A stretch of 64,000 bases of DNA, from the NCBI RefSeq assembly GCF_002000365.1, contig NZ_MVBK01000099.1:1-64000 (forward strand). The letters are read 5' to 3'. A program made the translations under genes and the position numbers. Source of the stretch: Thioalkalivibrio denitrificans (lineage in GTDB: Bacteria; Pseudomonadota; Gammaproteobacteria; Ectothiorhodospirales; Ectothiorhodospiraceae). The notes under the pieces are model-generated. The model was given only the letters and a program-made list of their open reading frames with translations, did no database searches and was not told the origin of the DNA. Positions 15,373 to 23,014 of the stretch are shown here, piece by piece (the first letter of the stretch is position 1; every line of letters starts with the position of its first letter).

Positions 15373-16746
15373 GTGCAGGACGATCGTTCTTCCCCCAACT
15401 ACGAAGGCATCGCCAGGCGTATGGCCAATCTGATCCGATCGGGCGTGCTGCAACCGGGCGATCGCCTGCCTTCTCTGAGGCAGGTCAGTCGCCGGAACCG
15501 CGTGAGTCTTGCGACGGCAATCCAAGCCTATCGATGGCTTGAGGATGAAGACCTGATCCACTCACGGCCCGGCTCCGGCTTCTTTGTCACGACCAGGTGC
15601 GAAGGATCCATGAGGCGGGAGTCGTCCAAGCCAATCCCCCATGAGTCTGACTCCGAACTCTGGCTACCACCCCGTCCGCCCGCGGATCTCCTGCCCGAGC
15701 ATCGGCTCAGTCGCCTCATCAGCGCCATGGTGAGGCGCCACCCATCCATGATCAGCGAGAATACCGATCCGCGCGGGGACAATCTTCTCCGACGACAGAT
15801 CGCACGGCGGACCGCAGCTCTCGGCCTTGACTGTCGCGCCGAGGACATCGTGATCACTTCCGGCGGACTCGAGGCGATGACCCTGGCATTGCGCGCCGTG
15901 GCCGAAGTGGGTGATGCGATCGCCGTGGAGTCCCCTTGCAGTGCCGCCACGCTCGGAGTGCTCCGAAGTCTTGGGCTGGCGCCCGTGGAAGTGCATGCAA
16001 CGCCCGAACACGGCATTCTCCTTGACCAGCTCGAGGACATACTGACCACCCGGGAGATCCGTGCCTGTCTGTTTTCGACCAATTGTGCGGATCCGCTGGG
16101 CTATGTAATGCCCGAGCCGGACAAGCGCGTTCTCATGCACATTCTTGCGCACCACGGGGTTCCGCTTGTGGAGAATGACGTTCTGGGGGATCTGGCCTAT
16201 GGAGCACGTCCCAGCCCCGCAGCGGCCTTTGCCGCGAATGACAACGTTCTGGTCTGTTCATCGTTCACCTACACCTTGGGGTCCGGACTGCGGCTCGGCT
16301 GGTTGGCGCCGGGGAAATACCGTGCACGCGTACTGGAACTGAAGGCCGCGTCAAGCGTGGCCCCACCCCCGCTCATACAGCGCGCGGTGGCCGAATACCT
16401 TCAGGGCAGCGGATTCGAACGGCACCTCCGCGCGCTGCGCCGGGCCCTCGAAGCCCAAACGGACGACCTGGCACAGGCTGTGCGTGCAAGCTTTCCGGGG
16501 ACCACCCGTCTGTACCGGCCCGCAGGCGGATCGGCCCTGTGGATCGAGTTGCCACCCGGCGCAGATGCCTGTTTGCTGCAGGAACGCTCACCCCGGACCG
16601 TTGTTGACTGGGTACCCGGCTGCCGATTCACGACGAGCCCCACGCTTTGCAACTTCATGCGCCTCCCGGCCACCGACGTGCGGGGACATGCGTTGGACGC
16701 ACGAATCGCGGCACTCGCAACACAGGTGGGAGGGACGACCTTCTGA
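15373..16746 (+). CDS. MocR-type GntR/aminotransferase regulator (1)
   Basis: 457 residues starting at a GTG with GAGGG about 10 nt upstream. The N-terminal GntR winged helix (about 10-75: IARRMANLIRSGVLQPGDRLPSLRQVSRRNRVSLATAIQAY) is followed by a fold-type I aminotransferase domain. The PLP lysine position in CSSFTYTLGSGLRLGW shows no Lys where MocR proteins carry SxSKxxxPGLRxG; here the motif reads FTYTLGSGLRLG. So this copy may not form the usual internal aldimine. No obvious divergent target is adjacent; nsrR lies upstream. Compare the second MocR gene at 20270. Confidence 0.88.
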   Translation: MQDDRSSPNYEGIARRMANLIRSGVLQPGDRLPSLRQVSRRNRVSLATAIQAYRWLEDEDLIHSRPGSGFFVTTRCEGSMRRESSKPIPHESDSELWLPPRPPADLLPEHRLSRLISAMVRRHPSMISENTDPRGDNLLRRQIARRTAALGLDCRAEDIVITSGGLEAMTLALRAVAEVGDAIAVESPCSAATLGVLRSLGLAPVEVHATPEHGILLDQLEDILTTREIRACLFSTNCADPLGYVMPEPDKRVLMHILAHHGVPLVENDVLGDLAYGARPSPAAAFAANDNVLVCSSFTYTLGSGLRLGWLAPGKYRARVLELKAASSVAPPPLIQRAVAEYLQGSGFERHLRALRRALEAQTDDLAQAVRASFPGTTRLYRPAGGSALWIELPPGADACLLQERSPRTVVDWVPGCRFTTSPTLCNFMRLPATDVRGHALDARIAALATQVGGTTF

Positions 16747-16896
16747 TACCTGGGGTGCCGCTAGATAACCGCGTCCACGCGTTCAGGTGGTCGAACTCTG
16801 TCCAGAGGAGTCGAATCCCTCGCAGCCCAGCCCTCAAACGCAAAGGGGCTTCGGACGACTCTGGTGTCACGCTGCGTTTGGTTATGACCAAGAGGA

Positions 16897-17056
16897 ATGG
16901 GTGGACGGGCGGTTCCGGGACGAATGCCTGAACGAGCACTGGTTCACCAGCCTCGCCCATGCCCGGAAAGCGGTCGCCGCCTGGCGGCGCGACCACAACG
17001 AGGCACGGCCTCATTCATCGCTGGGCTACCAGACGCCAGCGGAGTTTGCCGCCTAA
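16897..17056 (+). pseudogene. IS3-family transposase C-terminal fragment
   Basis: The reading GRFRDECLNEHWFTSLAHARK, AVAAWRRDHNEARPHSSLGYQTPAEFAA is the end of an IS3 OrfB, including the last catalytic Glu region, and stops at TAA 17054. Everything upstream is missing. The sub-family differs from the fragment at 3 kb at the overlap, so the two are probably not halves of one copy. Confidence 0.85.
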
Positions 17057-17121
17057 CAGCGGTTGAATGTCTCACCGGGAAAACCCCGGCTCGAGATCGT
17101 TGATTGAACGGGCTGCACCAA

Positions 17122-17640
17122 CTACGGTCTGGTACGGATTGTGGGGGGCAGGTCAGCGCTGTGTCCCCATCCCTTGGCAGCCGAGTCACGCAGGGGCATG
17201 ATCGTGCCCGAGGCCAAGGCTACCAACTTGGCGCCATCGCCGACGATTTCGCATTGGTAGTGGGAGATGGTACGTCCTTGCCGGACAGCCCTGGCTGTGG
17301 CTGTGAGCATGGATTTCCATACAGGCCGGAAGAAATTGATGCGTAGATCGATACTTGTGAAACTTTCGCCCTCCTCAACAAGGGTCGAATGCGCTGTGCC
17401 AATGGCCGCGTCGGCCAGCTCGCTCAGCAACCCGCCATGAACCGTGCCTTGCTGGTTGCCGTGGATCGCTGCGTCCGCGTCCATCTCCAGACAGGCATAT
17501 CCCTTGTCAATGCTGGCAATCCGGAAGCCTAGCAGTTGCGAAATGGCAGTCGGGTACTTGAGGTCACAGCTGGCATCTGCGGGGAGGGTGCCGTCGATCT
17601 GCCGTTGCAAGAATTCAAGCGCAGTAAGTTTTGCGGTCAT
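17122..17640 (-). CDS. PaaI-family hotdog thioesterase
   Basis: A 172-residue cytoplasmic hotdog-fold protein. The family motif QGTVHGGLLSELADAAIGTA is at about residues 65-83; the HGG and the Asp of the following helix are the catalytic region. It then has SIDLRINFFRPV, the second typical strand pair. It probably hydrolyses an acyl- or phenylacetyl-CoA-type thioester. Its start overlaps the DinB stop by 4 nt, so the two genes are translated together. Substrate unknown. Confidence 0.9.
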   Translation of the reverse strand: MTAKLTALEFLQRQIDGTLPADASCDLKYPTAISQLLGFRIASIDKGYACLEMDADAAIHGNQQGTVHGGLLSELADAAIGTAHSTLVEEGESFTSIDLRINFFRPVWKSMLTATARAVRQGRTISHYQCEIVGDGAKLVALASGTIMPLRDSAAKGWGHSADLPPTIRTRP

Positions 17641-18182
17641 TGTGCTCCCTTGGCAGTTAAGGGTTGAGCACCGAAATACGCTGTTGCGGCTCCGGGCATA
17701 TAGATCAGATCCGTGTCGCCGAAGTCGTAGCCGAGTTGCGAGATCAGCGTCGTGATCTGACCGCGGTGGTGGGTCTGGTGATGGAACAGGTGTATAAGGA
17801 TCAGGCCGAGCGGTAGCGTCACCGACTCCCTCTTAAGAAACGAGGTATAAGTCACCGGTTCGGCGAGGCGTACTGGATCGAGCGTGGCGACGAGGGCCGC
17901 GATCGCTGCATCCTTCTCCACGCGTTCACGCGCCAGCGTGGCAAAGTCCGCATACAGTTCCTGGTCAAGGGATTCCAAGGAGAATGGCGTGCCGGTCATG
18001 CGACCGAGCCACAGCCGGTCGACCAGCAAAAGGTGGTTGAAGGTGCCGTGGATGGAGCGGAAGAACGCAGCCATGTCGCGCCTGCGTTCGTCGTCACTCA
18101 TGCTGGCACAGACCGCGTAGAGCTTCTCATTCATCCAGCGATTGTGGTGGGACATCAGGGTTAGCATGTTGATGTCGTACAT
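17637..18182 (-). CDS. DinB-family protein
   Basis: A 181-residue four-helix-bundle protein of the DinB/YfiT class. The three metal-ligand histidines are present: one in FNHLLLVDRLWL and two in HHQTHHRGQITTLISQLG near the C-terminus. Members are metal-dependent thiol-transfer or hydrolase enzymes, often in detoxification. It is translationally coupled to the thioesterase. GAAGGAGCG lies before the ATG on the minus strand. Confidence 0.9.
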   Translation of the reverse strand: MYDINMLTLMSHHNRWMNEKLYAVCASMSDDERRRDMAAFFRSIHGTFNHLLLVDRLWLGRMTGTPFSLESLDQELYADFATLARERVEKDAAIAALVATLDPVRLAEPVTYTSFLKRESVTLPLGLILIHLFHHQTHHRGQITTLISQLGYDFGDTDLIYMPGAATAYFGAQPLTAKGAQ

Positions 18183-18316
18183 GGGACGCTCCTTCTCATT
18201 GACATCTAGACGATGCTTGCTTGTGCGCCGCGCGGCCTGCTGTTGGGATCTCGAAAGTTCCCTCCGCTCGTCATGGAGGCATCATCATGCCCCACGATGT
18301 GGATACCGTGTAGCGC

Positions 18317-18532
18317 TTACTCATCGGATTGTTTCAGTTCACATCGTACAGAGTGACCACGTAAGAACCGTATGAACTGGCCGAGTAGCTCCTTCATGTA
18401 TAGAGCACGAAGCTGACGTGCCAGACAGTGGTAGTAATCGATATCGATGCCGCCGTCGTTTCTGCGACGCACGCCGGACAGGTCGCCCATGGACGTTGTC
18501 GTATCTGGCGCAGGGTTTTGTTCATGCTTCAT
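18317..18532 (-). CDS. small basic protein downstream of LysE-type exporter
   Basis: A 71-residue ORF whose ATG overlaps the LysE stop (ATGA), so it should be translationally coupled. It has the core GIDIDYYHCLARQLRALYMKE, followed by a basic amphipathic end (FIRFLRGHS). Small proteins with a DxDYY...A..LR pattern occur in many proteobacteria without known function. A diverged copy of this gene and of the last 16 nt of lysE sits in frame inside the MFS gene at 23.6 kb. Confidence 0.65.
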   Translation of the reverse strand: MKHEQNPAPDTTTSMGDLSGVRRRNDGGIDIDYYHCLARQLRALYMKELLGQFIRFLRGHSVRCELKQSDE

Positions 18533-19125
18533 AACCAGAACAGGATCACCGTAGCGGCGGCTAGCACTGCCATGGCACGGTTGACCTTCCATAGCACAAC
18601 GGGATCCTGGATCCAGACGCGCAATGCGCCGCCGCTCCCCGCCCACAGACAGATACATGGCAGGGCGACTGCCGTGAACACCAGTCCGGCTATCAGGACG
18701 CGCTCCGCATAGTGTTCCCCCGGCGGCACGAACGCGGCGATGACTGTGGTGGCCATCAGCCAGGCCTTGGGATTGACAAACTGGAACACGGCGGCTTCGT
18801 GAAAACGGATCGGTCGCGCCGTCTCCATGGTCTGCCACTCCCGGGTACCCCAGAGTTTCCGGGTGAGCCAGAGCATGTAGATGCTGCCGACCAGCTTCAA
18901 AACCACCTGCACGGCAGGCTCCCTGGTGAGCAACACGCCCAGTCCGACGCCGACCAGCCCGATCTGCAACAGTACGCCGAGGAGGATGCCTGCCATGTGC
19001 CAGACCGTCCTTCTCAGACCGAACGCCAACCCCGAAGCAAACAACAGAATGTTGTTCGGCCCAGGCGTAATGGTCATGACGAGGGCATACGCCGTCAGCG
19101 CGACCAGGATGTCGAGTGACAACAT
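18529..19125 (-). CDS. LysE-family amino-acid exporter
   Basis: 198 residues from the ATG at 19125, which follows GAGGAGGT. Six hydrophobic segments are visible. The LysE signature is in helix 1-2: MTITPGPNNILLFASGLAFGLRRT, and the second conserved block is FQFVNPKAWLMA. It exports amino acids or similar metabolites across the inner membrane. Exporters of this class are often controlled by a divergent MocR regulator, and one lies at 20270. Confidence 0.9.
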   Translation of the reverse strand: MLSLDILVALTAYALVMTITPGPNNILLFASGLAFGLRRTVWHMAGILLGVLLQIGLVGVGLGVLLTREPAVQVVLKLVGSIYMLWLTRKLWGTREWQTMETARPIRFHEAAVFQFVNPKAWLMATTVIAAFVPPGEHYAERVLIAGLVFTAVALPCICLWAGSGGALRVWIQDPVVLWKVNRAMAVLAAATVILFWL

Positions 19126-19135
19126 GTGTACCTCC

Positions 19136-19747
19136 TCATGACCGGATCCGGGCGTCAGAGGTCGTAACCATGGGCCTGCGGTAGGCCATGACGGCGATGA
19201 GCGCAAGACAGGCAGCCGCCATCGCGGCGGAGAACAGCACTGTGGTCGTCGTATAGCGCTCGAGCGCGGAGATGATCAAGGCGTTTCGCACCACCAGCAT
19301 TCCCAGGAACGCGAACGACTCGGAATATGGCTGGAACCAGGCCTTGCGCAGCGTCGGGCCGAAACCGAGCAGTTCGATGATCGTGACCAGCCAAATGGCC
19401 CAGAGGGGATCGTTCAACCAATACCACAGAGGCATTGCGGCGAGGGCCGCAGCGAAGAACAGGCGGTCTGTGAGTGTGACAGTCACATCCGCGCGGTTGA
19501 TATAGGCCAACACAGCGATGAACAGGGTGACCCCGGCGGAAAAGCCGATCACCCAGGTTCCGATGCCACCGCCTGCCTGGTTCGCGGCGAGAAAGGCCAC
19601 GCTGGTGTTCATGCTCCAGATGACCCAGGAGAAAACATGTGGACGGGTCTGGCCGCCACGAATCGACAGGATGTAGGGAAAGAAGGCGGTGAGGGTGAGC
19701 ACCACTGCGATTGCGCTCAGCCAGGATCTGTATGCATCCGCATCCAT
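19136..19747 (-). CDS. conserved polytopic membrane protein
   Basis: 203 residues starting at MDADAYRSWL (ATG 19747). Six hydrophobic helices are visible. Helix 1-2 contains FFPYILSIRGGQTRPHVFSWVIWSMNT, a motif I have seen only in uncharacterised membrane proteins. The gene follows the NTF2-like gene and precedes lysE by 10 nt, so it belongs to the same operon. Function unknown. Confidence 0.75.
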   Translation of the reverse strand: MDADAYRSWLSAIAVVLTLTAFFPYILSIRGGQTRPHVFSWVIWSMNTSVAFLAANQAGGGIGTWVIGFSAGVTLFIAVLAYINRADVTVTLTDRLFFAAALAAMPLWYWLNDPLWAIWLVTIIELLGFGPTLRKAWFQPYSESFAFLGMLVVRNALIISALERYTTTTVLFSAAMAAACLALIAVMAYRRPMVTTSDARIRS

Positions 19748-19761
19748 AATCGAACGCCCGT

Positions 19762-20100
19762 TTACTCCACGTACAGTGCCGGGACGCGCACTGCCAACCC
19801 GCCCGCGTTGAAATCGAACACTTCCGCCAACAAATCGCGGTGACCTCGGTACAAAGTGGTGAAACAGCGGATGCTGGCCGGTACATCGACGAACTGGCAA
19901 TGCAGGTTGGGCACGTGCGACAAGATGGTCCGCCAATAGGCGCTGATCGCTGCAATGCCGGTGAGTTTCCCGGAATGCTCGCCGGCGCACTGTCGAGTGA
20001 ACGGCGAGGAGGACTCGAAATCATGGTTACAGTGCGCCAGCGAGGCGTCGACCCAATGGGGCGTGAAAGACCTGGAGTCATTGGCGTTCCGTGGCGGCAC
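19762..20100 (-). CDS. SnoaL/NTF2-like small protein, possibly shortened
   Basis: Start chosen as GTG at 20100, with GAGGA 8 nt upstream. The 112 residues carry the nuclear transport factor 2-like fold pattern: HNDFE-type start (CNHDFESSSPFT), then LTGIAAISAYWRTILSHVPNLHCQF and a tyrosine-rich end with FDFN. In relatives about eight residues (usually WNAHDLDA-like) lie between WVDA and the DDFE strand; here they seem missing. It is the first gene of the operon running to lysE, so expression would be under the MocR site. Confidence 0.65.
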   Translation of the reverse strand: MPPRNANDSRSFTPHWVDASLAHCNHDFESSSPFTRQCAGEHSGKLTGIAAISAYWRTILSHVPNLHCQFVDVPASIRCFTTLYRGHRDLLAEVFDFNAGGLAVRVPALYVE

Positions 20101-20152
20101 GGCGGTTTCCTCATGCCTTGGTGGCAAGACCACTTCTCTTGCAATCCATGAT

Positions 20153-20254
20153 AGGTACAGGTAAAAACGCAATACAGATCCAGATTGTTTAAAATGAATC
20201 GGTACAGATTGGCGCGTTCGACAACTGTACTGGACCATCAGTATCCATCTGTAT
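20153..20254. promoter_or_regulatory. MocR operator array (WTACAGAT boxes)
   Basis: Copies of TACAGAT are seen at 20173-20179 (ATACAGAT) and 20203-20209 (GTACAGAT), spaced exactly 30 nt, and an inverted copy ATCTGTAT at 20247-20254. A partial copy (GTACAGGT) starts at 20155. They lie between the divergent GTG-started operon and the MocR gene at 20270, as expected for MocR binding sites. Confidence 0.6.
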
Positions 20255-20269
20255 CGTCATGAGGCGTTT

Positions 20270-21673
20270 ATGGACCCGCTCTATCGAAAGGTCGCTGCGG
20301 AGATTGCCCAGCACATTGAGCGTTCCGTCTACGTACCGGGTGATCGCCTCCCTGGTGTGCGCCGTTTGGCACGTACTCGCGGCGTCAGCACTGCAACAGC
20401 GGTTTCGGCGTACCAAACGCTGGCAGATGAGGGCTATATCGAAGCGCGGTCGCGTTCGGGCTTCTATGTGCGTGCCCGAAAGGCTATTCAAACCATCGAA
20501 CCGACGCTCTCGGCGAAGGCGGCTGCGCCAAAGCTTGTCACGGGTCAGGCGATGGCGATGGCCTTGATCAAGGCCGCCAATGACCCTGCCATTGTGCAAC
20601 TCGGGGCCGCTGTGCCGGACCCCGCGTTCCTGCCCACGCAAGCGATCGCGCGTGCACTGGCAACGGTCATGCGCACGAAAAGGTCACAAGTATCCAGCTA
20701 TATGATGCCGCCCGGCGCACTGGAATTGCGTCGCCAGATATCGCGGCGCATGAGCGAATCGGGTGCTATCGTCTCGGTCGACGATATGGTCATCACCACC
20801 GGCTGTCAGGAGGCGCTCAGCCTAGCCTTGCGCGCCGTGACACGGCCTGGTGACGTTGTTGCAGTGGAATCGCCAGCTTTCTACGGGCTCTTACACGTGC
20901 TGGAATCGTTAGGGCTTGAGGCGCTGGAGGTTCCGGCTCATCCGATTGAGGGGATCTCTCTCGACGCGCTTGGTTTCGCCCTTGAACGCTGGGCTGTAAA
21001 GGCCTGCGTACTCGTGCCGAATTACAGCAATCCGCTCGGATACTGCATGTCGGACGATCAAAAGCACGCCCTGATTCGTCTGCTTGAGAAACACAGAATT
21101 CCGCTGATTGAGGACGATGTCTACGGCGACTTGGGCTTTTCCAGCCAGCGCCCTTCGACCTGCAAAGGGCTCGCTCCGCATGCCGACATTCTTTACTGCG
21201 GCTCGTTTTCAAAATCACTCTCGCCCGGCCTGCGTATAGGGTGGATCGCAGCCGGTCGCCATCATGCGCACGTCGAGTTCCTCAAGTACGTCACCAGCAT
21301 CGCCAGCTCCACTGCGCCACAGCTTGCGGCGGCCGAGTTGCTTGCCACGGGTCGCTACGAGCGCTATTTACGCGAAGTACGGAGCAAGTATCAAAGCGCC
21401 GTGGCGCGCATGAGCGATGCCGTGATGAGGACCTTCCCAGAGGGCACGCGCATCTCGCAGCCCAGGGGCGGGTTCGTGATCTGGGTGGAACTGCCGAAAG
21501 GCACGGACAGTATGGCGCTCGCACGTCGCGCGCTAAGGGACGGCGTGAGCATTGCACCGGGCCCATTGTTCTCGGCGAGCGGAAAGTTCGCCAACTTCAT
21601 TCGACTATCGTGCGCGAAAGTATGGGACGCCCGTCTTGAGCGGGCCTTGTTCGCTGTGGCGAAACTCATCTAA
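20270..21673 (+). CDS. MocR-type GntR/aminotransferase regulator (2)
   Basis: 467 residues. Winged helix at about 5-70 (YRKVAAEIAQHIERSVYVPGDRLPGVRRLARTRGVSTATAVSAY). The aminotransferase domain carries the complete PLP pattern: YSNPLGYCM, the Asp in EDDVYGDL, and SFSKSLSPGLRIGWI with the Schiff-base Lys. It is expected to bind PLP plus an amino acid or amine and control the divergent operon of NTF2-like, membrane protein, LysE and small protein. Operator-like repeats sit in the shared promoter region. Confidence 0.93.
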   Translation: MDPLYRKVAAEIAQHIERSVYVPGDRLPGVRRLARTRGVSTATAVSAYQTLADEGYIEARSRSGFYVRARKAIQTIEPTLSAKAAAPKLVTGQAMAMALIKAANDPAIVQLGAAVPDPAFLPTQAIARALATVMRTKRSQVSSYMMPPGALELRRQISRRMSESGAIVSVDDMVITTGCQEALSLALRAVTRPGDVVAVESPAFYGLLHVLESLGLEALEVPAHPIEGISLDALGFALERWAVKACVLVPNYSNPLGYCMSDDQKHALIRLLEKHRIPLIEDDVYGDLGFSSQRPSTCKGLAPHADILYCGSFSKSLSPGLRIGWIAAGRHHAHVEFLKYVTSIASSTAPQLAAAELLATGRYERYLREVRSKYQSAVARMSDAVMRTFPEGTRISQPRGGFVIWVELPKGTDSMALARRALRDGVSIAPGPLFSASGKFANFIRLSCAKVWDARLERALFAVAKLI

Positions 21674-21951
21674 CGGCGCCAGCCCCTTATCCGGGCGCGA
21701 CCTTCGCTTTGAAGCCCAATCAGGTTGACCTACTTCGCATGCCGACAGAGACCGTGTCCCGCATTGAAGACCTTTGATGCCGCTGGCGGTGCGGGCGATA
21801 CCTATTCGCTACCAGAAATGCGGAATCCCAGTGCTGTCTGAGCAATACTATGGACGGATGCCGTAACATAGCTCCCGTGCGCGATCTCCGGCTCAATCGA
21901 GGGACGGTGAGCAAACCTTGGGTGTGGTAGGTGAGCGATTTGTTGAGCCAG

Positions 21952-22947
21952 TCAATGCCTCCGTGGAGATCGTCCGTTGGGTGCCATCGTTTCAGTCTCC
22001 CCTGCATCGGACTCGAAGGGTACGGTAGCAACGGCAGAGTCGTGCTGAAACATAGTACCCGTAACGGTACCAAGATCAGTCGCGTGCTGTTGGAGAAGAC
22101 TGAGGAAAGCACGAAGTGCGAGAGACTCGCGCTCTGGGCGCCATACGAAGTGCGTGATATTTCGAGAAAGCTCTATGGGGAGTCTATGCCGTTGCACCTC
22201 GTCTCGAATGCCTAACGAATCCACCACGGATAGCGGCACGATAGCGACACCGGTGCCGGCAACCACGCAACCGATGATTGAAGGATAGGATGCGAGTTCG
22301 ACGAAGCGTATCGGTGTAATACCTTCAGCTGATAACCAGCCTTCGACAACCTTCCGATACGAACACCCTTGCGGAAAACAGATCAACGTCGAGCAATCGA
22401 TGTCCTGTATGCGATTGGTGGGTTTCGATTGACTTCCGCTGATAAGCACGAGCTCCTCTCTGAAGATGGGTGCAGCCGAAAGCCTGGGCGCCCAGAAAGG
22501 TTGTGATACAAGGGCACCTTCAATTTCGCAGTTGGATACGGCCTCAATGAGGCCGGCAGTAGTGTCGGTCCGGATCTCCAGCTGCACATCGGTGTGGCGG
22601 CTCGTGTAGTCCGAGAGAATCGTGGGTAAGCGGGCGCCGGCAGTGCTCTCCAGGGAGCCGATTCGCAGCGTTCCCATTGGCCGTCGTTCGGAAAGTGAAA
22701 GCTCCGCCTCGCCGACCAGCTGGAACAAACGCTCGGCGTAGTTTAGTAAAAGGTTTCCTTCGGGGGTGAGCGACAAACGATTGTCACAACGGTTGAACAG
22801 GCGGACACCCAGACGCTCTTCCATCTGTTTAAGACGCGTCGTGATGTTCGAAGGGACACGATGCAACAGCTTCGATGCAGCCGTTACGCCGCCGGCTGTG
22901 GCAACGGCCTGAAAGATCTCAAGCTCATCCAGGTTCAGCTTTCTCAT
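21952..22947 (-). CDS. LysR-type transcriptional regulator (1)
   Basis: 331 residues from MRKLNLDELEIF (ATG 22947). The LysR winged helix (residues 5-65: AVATAGGVTAASKLLHRVPSNITTRLKQMEERLGVRLFNR) precedes an effector-binding domain (GTLRIGSLESTAGARLPTILSDY, then CSTLICFPQGCSYR). This ligand domain resembles PtxR/YnfL-type regulators. It is divergent from the MFS gene at 23015, separated by 67 nt, so it probably controls that exporter. About 25 C-terminal residues extend beyond the family end. Confidence 0.93.
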   Translation of the reverse strand: MRKLNLDELEIFQAVATAGGVTAASKLLHRVPSNITTRLKQMEERLGVRLFNRCDNRLSLTPEGNLLLNYAERLFQLVGEAELSLSERRPMGTLRIGSLESTAGARLPTILSDYTSRHTDVQLEIRTDTTAGLIEAVSNCEIEGALVSQPFWAPRLSAAPIFREELVLISGSQSKPTNRIQDIDCSTLICFPQGCSYRKVVEGWLSAEGITPIRFVELASYPSIIGCVVAGTGVAIVPLSVVDSLGIRDEVQRHRLPIELSRNITHFVWRPERESLALRAFLSLLQQHATDLGTVTGTMFQHDSAVATVPFESDAGETETMAPNGRSPRRH

Positions 22948-23014
22948 TTTCAGAACGCTCCTTCTTGATAATTCAATATCTTTCGATGTCCGCTGGCGCG
23001 TAGAGTCTCCGGAC

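Noticed and set aside
16790-16830. tRNA-like 3' segment (GTCGAATCCCTC-type T-loop)
   Set aside because: A T-loop-like GAGTCGAATCCCTC is visible, but the acceptor, D and anticodon arms do not fit and no CCA end follows.
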